Made by a program: the position numbers and the translations under genes. A DNA stretch of 64,000 nucleotides, taken from Sphingomonas kaistensis (GTDB taxonomy: Bacteria > Pseudomonadota > Alphaproteobacteria > Sphingomonadales > Sphingomonadaceae). How positions within the stretch are numbered: the first letter of the stretch is position 1; every line of letters begins with the position of its first letter. Shown piece by piece: positions 62,391-64,000 of this stretch. The notes under the pieces are model-generated. The model was not told where the DNA came from, searched no databases, and saw only the letters and a list, made by a program, of their open reading frames with translations. Where the stretch lies: the NCBI RefSeq assembly GCF_011927725.1, contig NZ_JAATJC010000001.1:2487001-2551000 (forward strand), in the 5' to 3' direction.

Positions 62391-62777
62391 GTGGCCAATC
62401 TGACAATCGCCCGTCTCGCCAAGGCCGCTGGTGTCGGGGTCGAGACCGTCCGCTATTATCAGCGCAGAGGCTTGCTCGTCGTTCCACCGAGCACCGGGGC
62501 GATCCGCCGCTACGGCGACGCGGACGTCCAGCGGCTCCGCTTCATCCGGTCAGCGCAGGCGTCGGGCTTCACGCTCGAGGAGATCGCACGGCTGCTGGCC
62601 TTCGATCCGGTCGCCGACCGTCCGTCGATCCGGGCGTTGGCCGAACAGCGCATCGCCGCGCTCGATGTGCAGATCCGGCAGCTTCAGCAATCGCGCTCGG
62701 CGCTGGTTCGCCTGGCCGGCGAATGCGGCAGCGGGTCTGACGGCCCCTGCCCGATCCTCGAAGCCTTCGAGGCCTAG
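62391..62777 (+). CDS. MerR family transcriptional regulator, atypical metal site
   Basis: This 128-residue regulator begins with a GTG. The N-terminal winged helix (about 1-70) reads [24 protein letters not shown] and [21 protein letters not shown] dimer helix (about 80-108) and a short loop with Cys112 and Cys120 ([13 protein letters not shown]) follow. In mercury MerR a third ligand, Cys82, lies at the start of the dimer helix; here the aligned residue is Arg77. So Hg2+ sensing in the classical way is unlikely, and another thiophilic signal is possible. It probably controls the divergent metal and redox genes and itself. Its stop shares CTAG with pyrG. Confidence 0.9.
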   Translation: MANLTIARLAKAAGVGVETVRYYQRRGLLVVPPSTGAIRRYGDADVQRLRFIRSAQASGFTLEEIARLLAFDPVADRPSIRALAEQRIAALDVQIRQLQQSRSALVRLAGECGSGSDGPCPILEAFEA

Positions 62778-64000
62778 ACCAACCTGCTCTGCTTCAGCGC
62801 CGCTGCGATGAAGCTTGCGAACAGTGGATGCGGGTCGAACGGGCGGCTCTTGTATTCGGGGTGGAACTGGACCCCCACGAACCACGGATGATCCGGCCGC
62901 TCGACGATCTCGGGCAGGCGGCCATCGGGCGACATGCCGCTGAACACCAGCCCGCTCTTCTCGAGATCGGCCTTGTAATGGGCATTGACCTCGTAGCGAT
63001 GACGGTGGCGCTCGCTGATCTGGGTCTTGCCGTAGATCGCTGCGACATGGCTGTTGCCACCCAGCGTCGCCTCATAGGCGCCAAGCCGCATGGTCCCGCC
63101 AAGGTCGCCCCCGGCGCGGCGCTCCTGCAGGCCTTCTTCGCTCATCCACTCGGTGATCATGCCGACCACCGGCTCGGGCGTATCGCCGAACTCGGTCGAG
63201 CTCGCTCCTTCGATCCCAGCCGCCCTGGCCCCCTCGATGCAGGCCATCTGCATGCCAAGGCAGATGCCGAAGAACGGCACCTTGCGCTCCTTGGCGAAGC
63301 GGACCGAGGCGATCTTGCCCTCGGTCCCGCGCTCGCCGAAGCCGCCCGGCACCAGGATTGCGTGCATCGGTTCAAGCTCGCTGATCGTGTCGCCGTCGGG
63401 CTTCTCGAACAGTTCGGCGTCGACCCACTTGATGTTGACCTTGACCCGGTTGGCGATGCCGCCGTGGATCAATGCCTCGCGCAGGCTCTTGTAGGCGTCG
63501 GGCAGGCCGACATATTTGCCGACAACGCCGATCGTCACCTCGCCCTCGGGATGATCGACCGCGTCCATCACCCCTTCCCAGCGCGACAAGTCCGGGCGCG
63601 GCTCGGTCGGCAGGCCGAACGCCTTCAGCACCTCGTCGTCGAGGCCTTCGCGATGATATTGCAGCGGCACGTCGTAGATCGATCGCGCGTCCAGCGCCTC
63701 GATCACCGCGCTCTTGGGCACGTTGCAGAATTGCGCGATCTTGGCCCGCTCGGCCTCCGGGATCGGCATCTCGCAGCGGCACAGCAACACGTCGGGCTGA
63801 ACCCCGAGGCTGGCGATCTCGCGCACGCTGTGCTGGGTCGGCTTGGTCTTGAGCTCTCCCGCGACCTTGATCCACGGCACCAGCGTGGTGTGGACGCTGA
63901 CCGTCTGACCGCGGCCAAGGTCGTTCCTCAGCTGCCGTAGCGCCTCGATGTAGGGCAGGCTCTCGATATCGCCGACCGTTCCGCCGATTTCGCAGATCAC
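62774..64000 (-). CDS. pyrG: CTP synthase, C-terminal 408 residues (runs off the right edge)
   Basis: PyrG makes CTP from UTP with ATP and glutamine. The visible part starts inside the synthase domain ([11 protein letters not shown], a conserved ATP/Mg site) and includes [11 protein letters not shown] and the Cys/Asp-rich [17 protein letters not shown]. The class I glutamine amidotransferase domain follows, with the nucleophile Cys in [20 protein letters not shown] and the His-x-Glu in [18 protein letters not shown]. About 130 N-terminal residues lie beyond the window. It is convergent with the MerR-type gene. Confidence 0.97.
   Translation of the reverse strand: MICEIGGTVGDIESLPYIEALRQLRNDLGRGQTVSVHTTLVPWIKVAGELKTKPTQHSVREIASLGVQPDVLLCRCEMPIPEAERAKIAQFCNVPKSAVIEALDARSIYDVPLQYHREGLDDEVLKAFGLPTEPRPDLSRWEGVMDAVDHPEGEVTIGVVGKYVGLPDAYKSLREALIHGGIANRVKVNIKWVDAELFEKPDGDTISELEPMHAILVPGGFGERGTEGKIASVRFAKERKVPFFGICLGMQMACIEGARAAGIEGASSTEFGDTPEPVVGMITEWMSEEGLQERRAGGDLGGTMRLGAYEATLGGNSHVAAIYGKTQISERHRHRYEVNAHYKADLEKSGLVFSGMSPDGRLPEIVERPDHPWFVGVQFHPEYKSRPFDPHPLFASFIAAALKQSRLV

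Noticed and set aside
62391-62777. Mercury resistance regulator MerR with a mer operon
   Set aside because: No merA, merT or merP gene is adjacent and the Cys82 ligand is missing.

Overview
The window is high-GC (roughly two-thirds G+C by eye) alphaproteobacterial chromosome, most likely from the Sphingomonadales. Reasons: three large TonB-dependent receptors, a Tad pilus locus with a CtrA-like box, paired TPR-sulfotransferases beside a TonB receptor, exosortase-A-associated ligase and decarboxylase genes, a LigM-type O-demethylase cluster, and the xerD-accA and aroK-aroB neighbourhood. No genus or strain can be named from the sequence alone. No rRNA, CRISPR array, transposase or prophage was seen. 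Both edges cut genes: tadB on the left and pyrG on the right.

Layout. 1-9150: Tad (Flp) pilus operon on the minus strand: pilin, CpaB, secretin, a small lipoprotein, three TadE/F/G-like pseudopilins, TadZ/CpaE, CpaF and the start of TadB. Its regulatory region holds a CtrA-like box. 9150-13600: a DUF2569-like membrane protein, then a translationally coupled iron-uptake set (PepSY protein, 60-residue membrane peptide, siderophore-type TonB receptor) behind a Fur-like box. 13800-20050: the most unusual locus: a TIR-FHA fusion, a SLOG-like protein with two pairs of membrane helices, a K+-channel-like protein, a transmembrane Ser/Thr kinase and a PP2C phosphatase. 20060-31800: a small exported protein, two sulfotransferases, a TonB receptor, a DUF1800/DUF1501 pair, a lipoprotein esterase and an S9 peptidase.

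31780-43380: a probable aromatic or methoxy-aromatic catabolic cluster. It contains an IclR regulator, a SnoaL-like protein, a TonB receptor, a benzoylformate-decarboxylase-like enzyme, a MetE-like methyltransferase, an aldehyde dehydrogenase, a LigM-like tetrahydrofolate-dependent O-demethylase, an alpha/beta hydrolase and a divergent AAHS-type transporter. 43380-54480: housekeeping genes: tRNA-Val(GAC), accA, xerD, an exported protein of unknown function, aroK-aroB, a Kef-type antiporter, a NifU-like protein, cysS, cvpA and radA. 54570-58470: an alpha/beta hydrolase and the exosortase-A-associated decarboxylase, ligase and carrier protein. 58490-64000: trxB, a Cys/His/Met-rich metal-handling set under a MerR-type divergent promoter, and pyrG.

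How the parts work together. The pilus genes form one assembly line in which a hairpin after the pilin may keep pilin expression above the rest. The catabolic genes suggest a funnel from aryl-glyoxylate to aldehyde to acid to demethylated acid, with the methyl group passed through tetrahydrofolate to methionine. The TIR/SLOG/channel/kinase/phosphatase locus combines an NAD+-cleaving type of domain, a nucleotide-sensor type of domain, membrane effectors and a phospho-switch. I propose it as a candidate phosphorylation-gated conflict or stress-signalling system; this is inference from domain content only.
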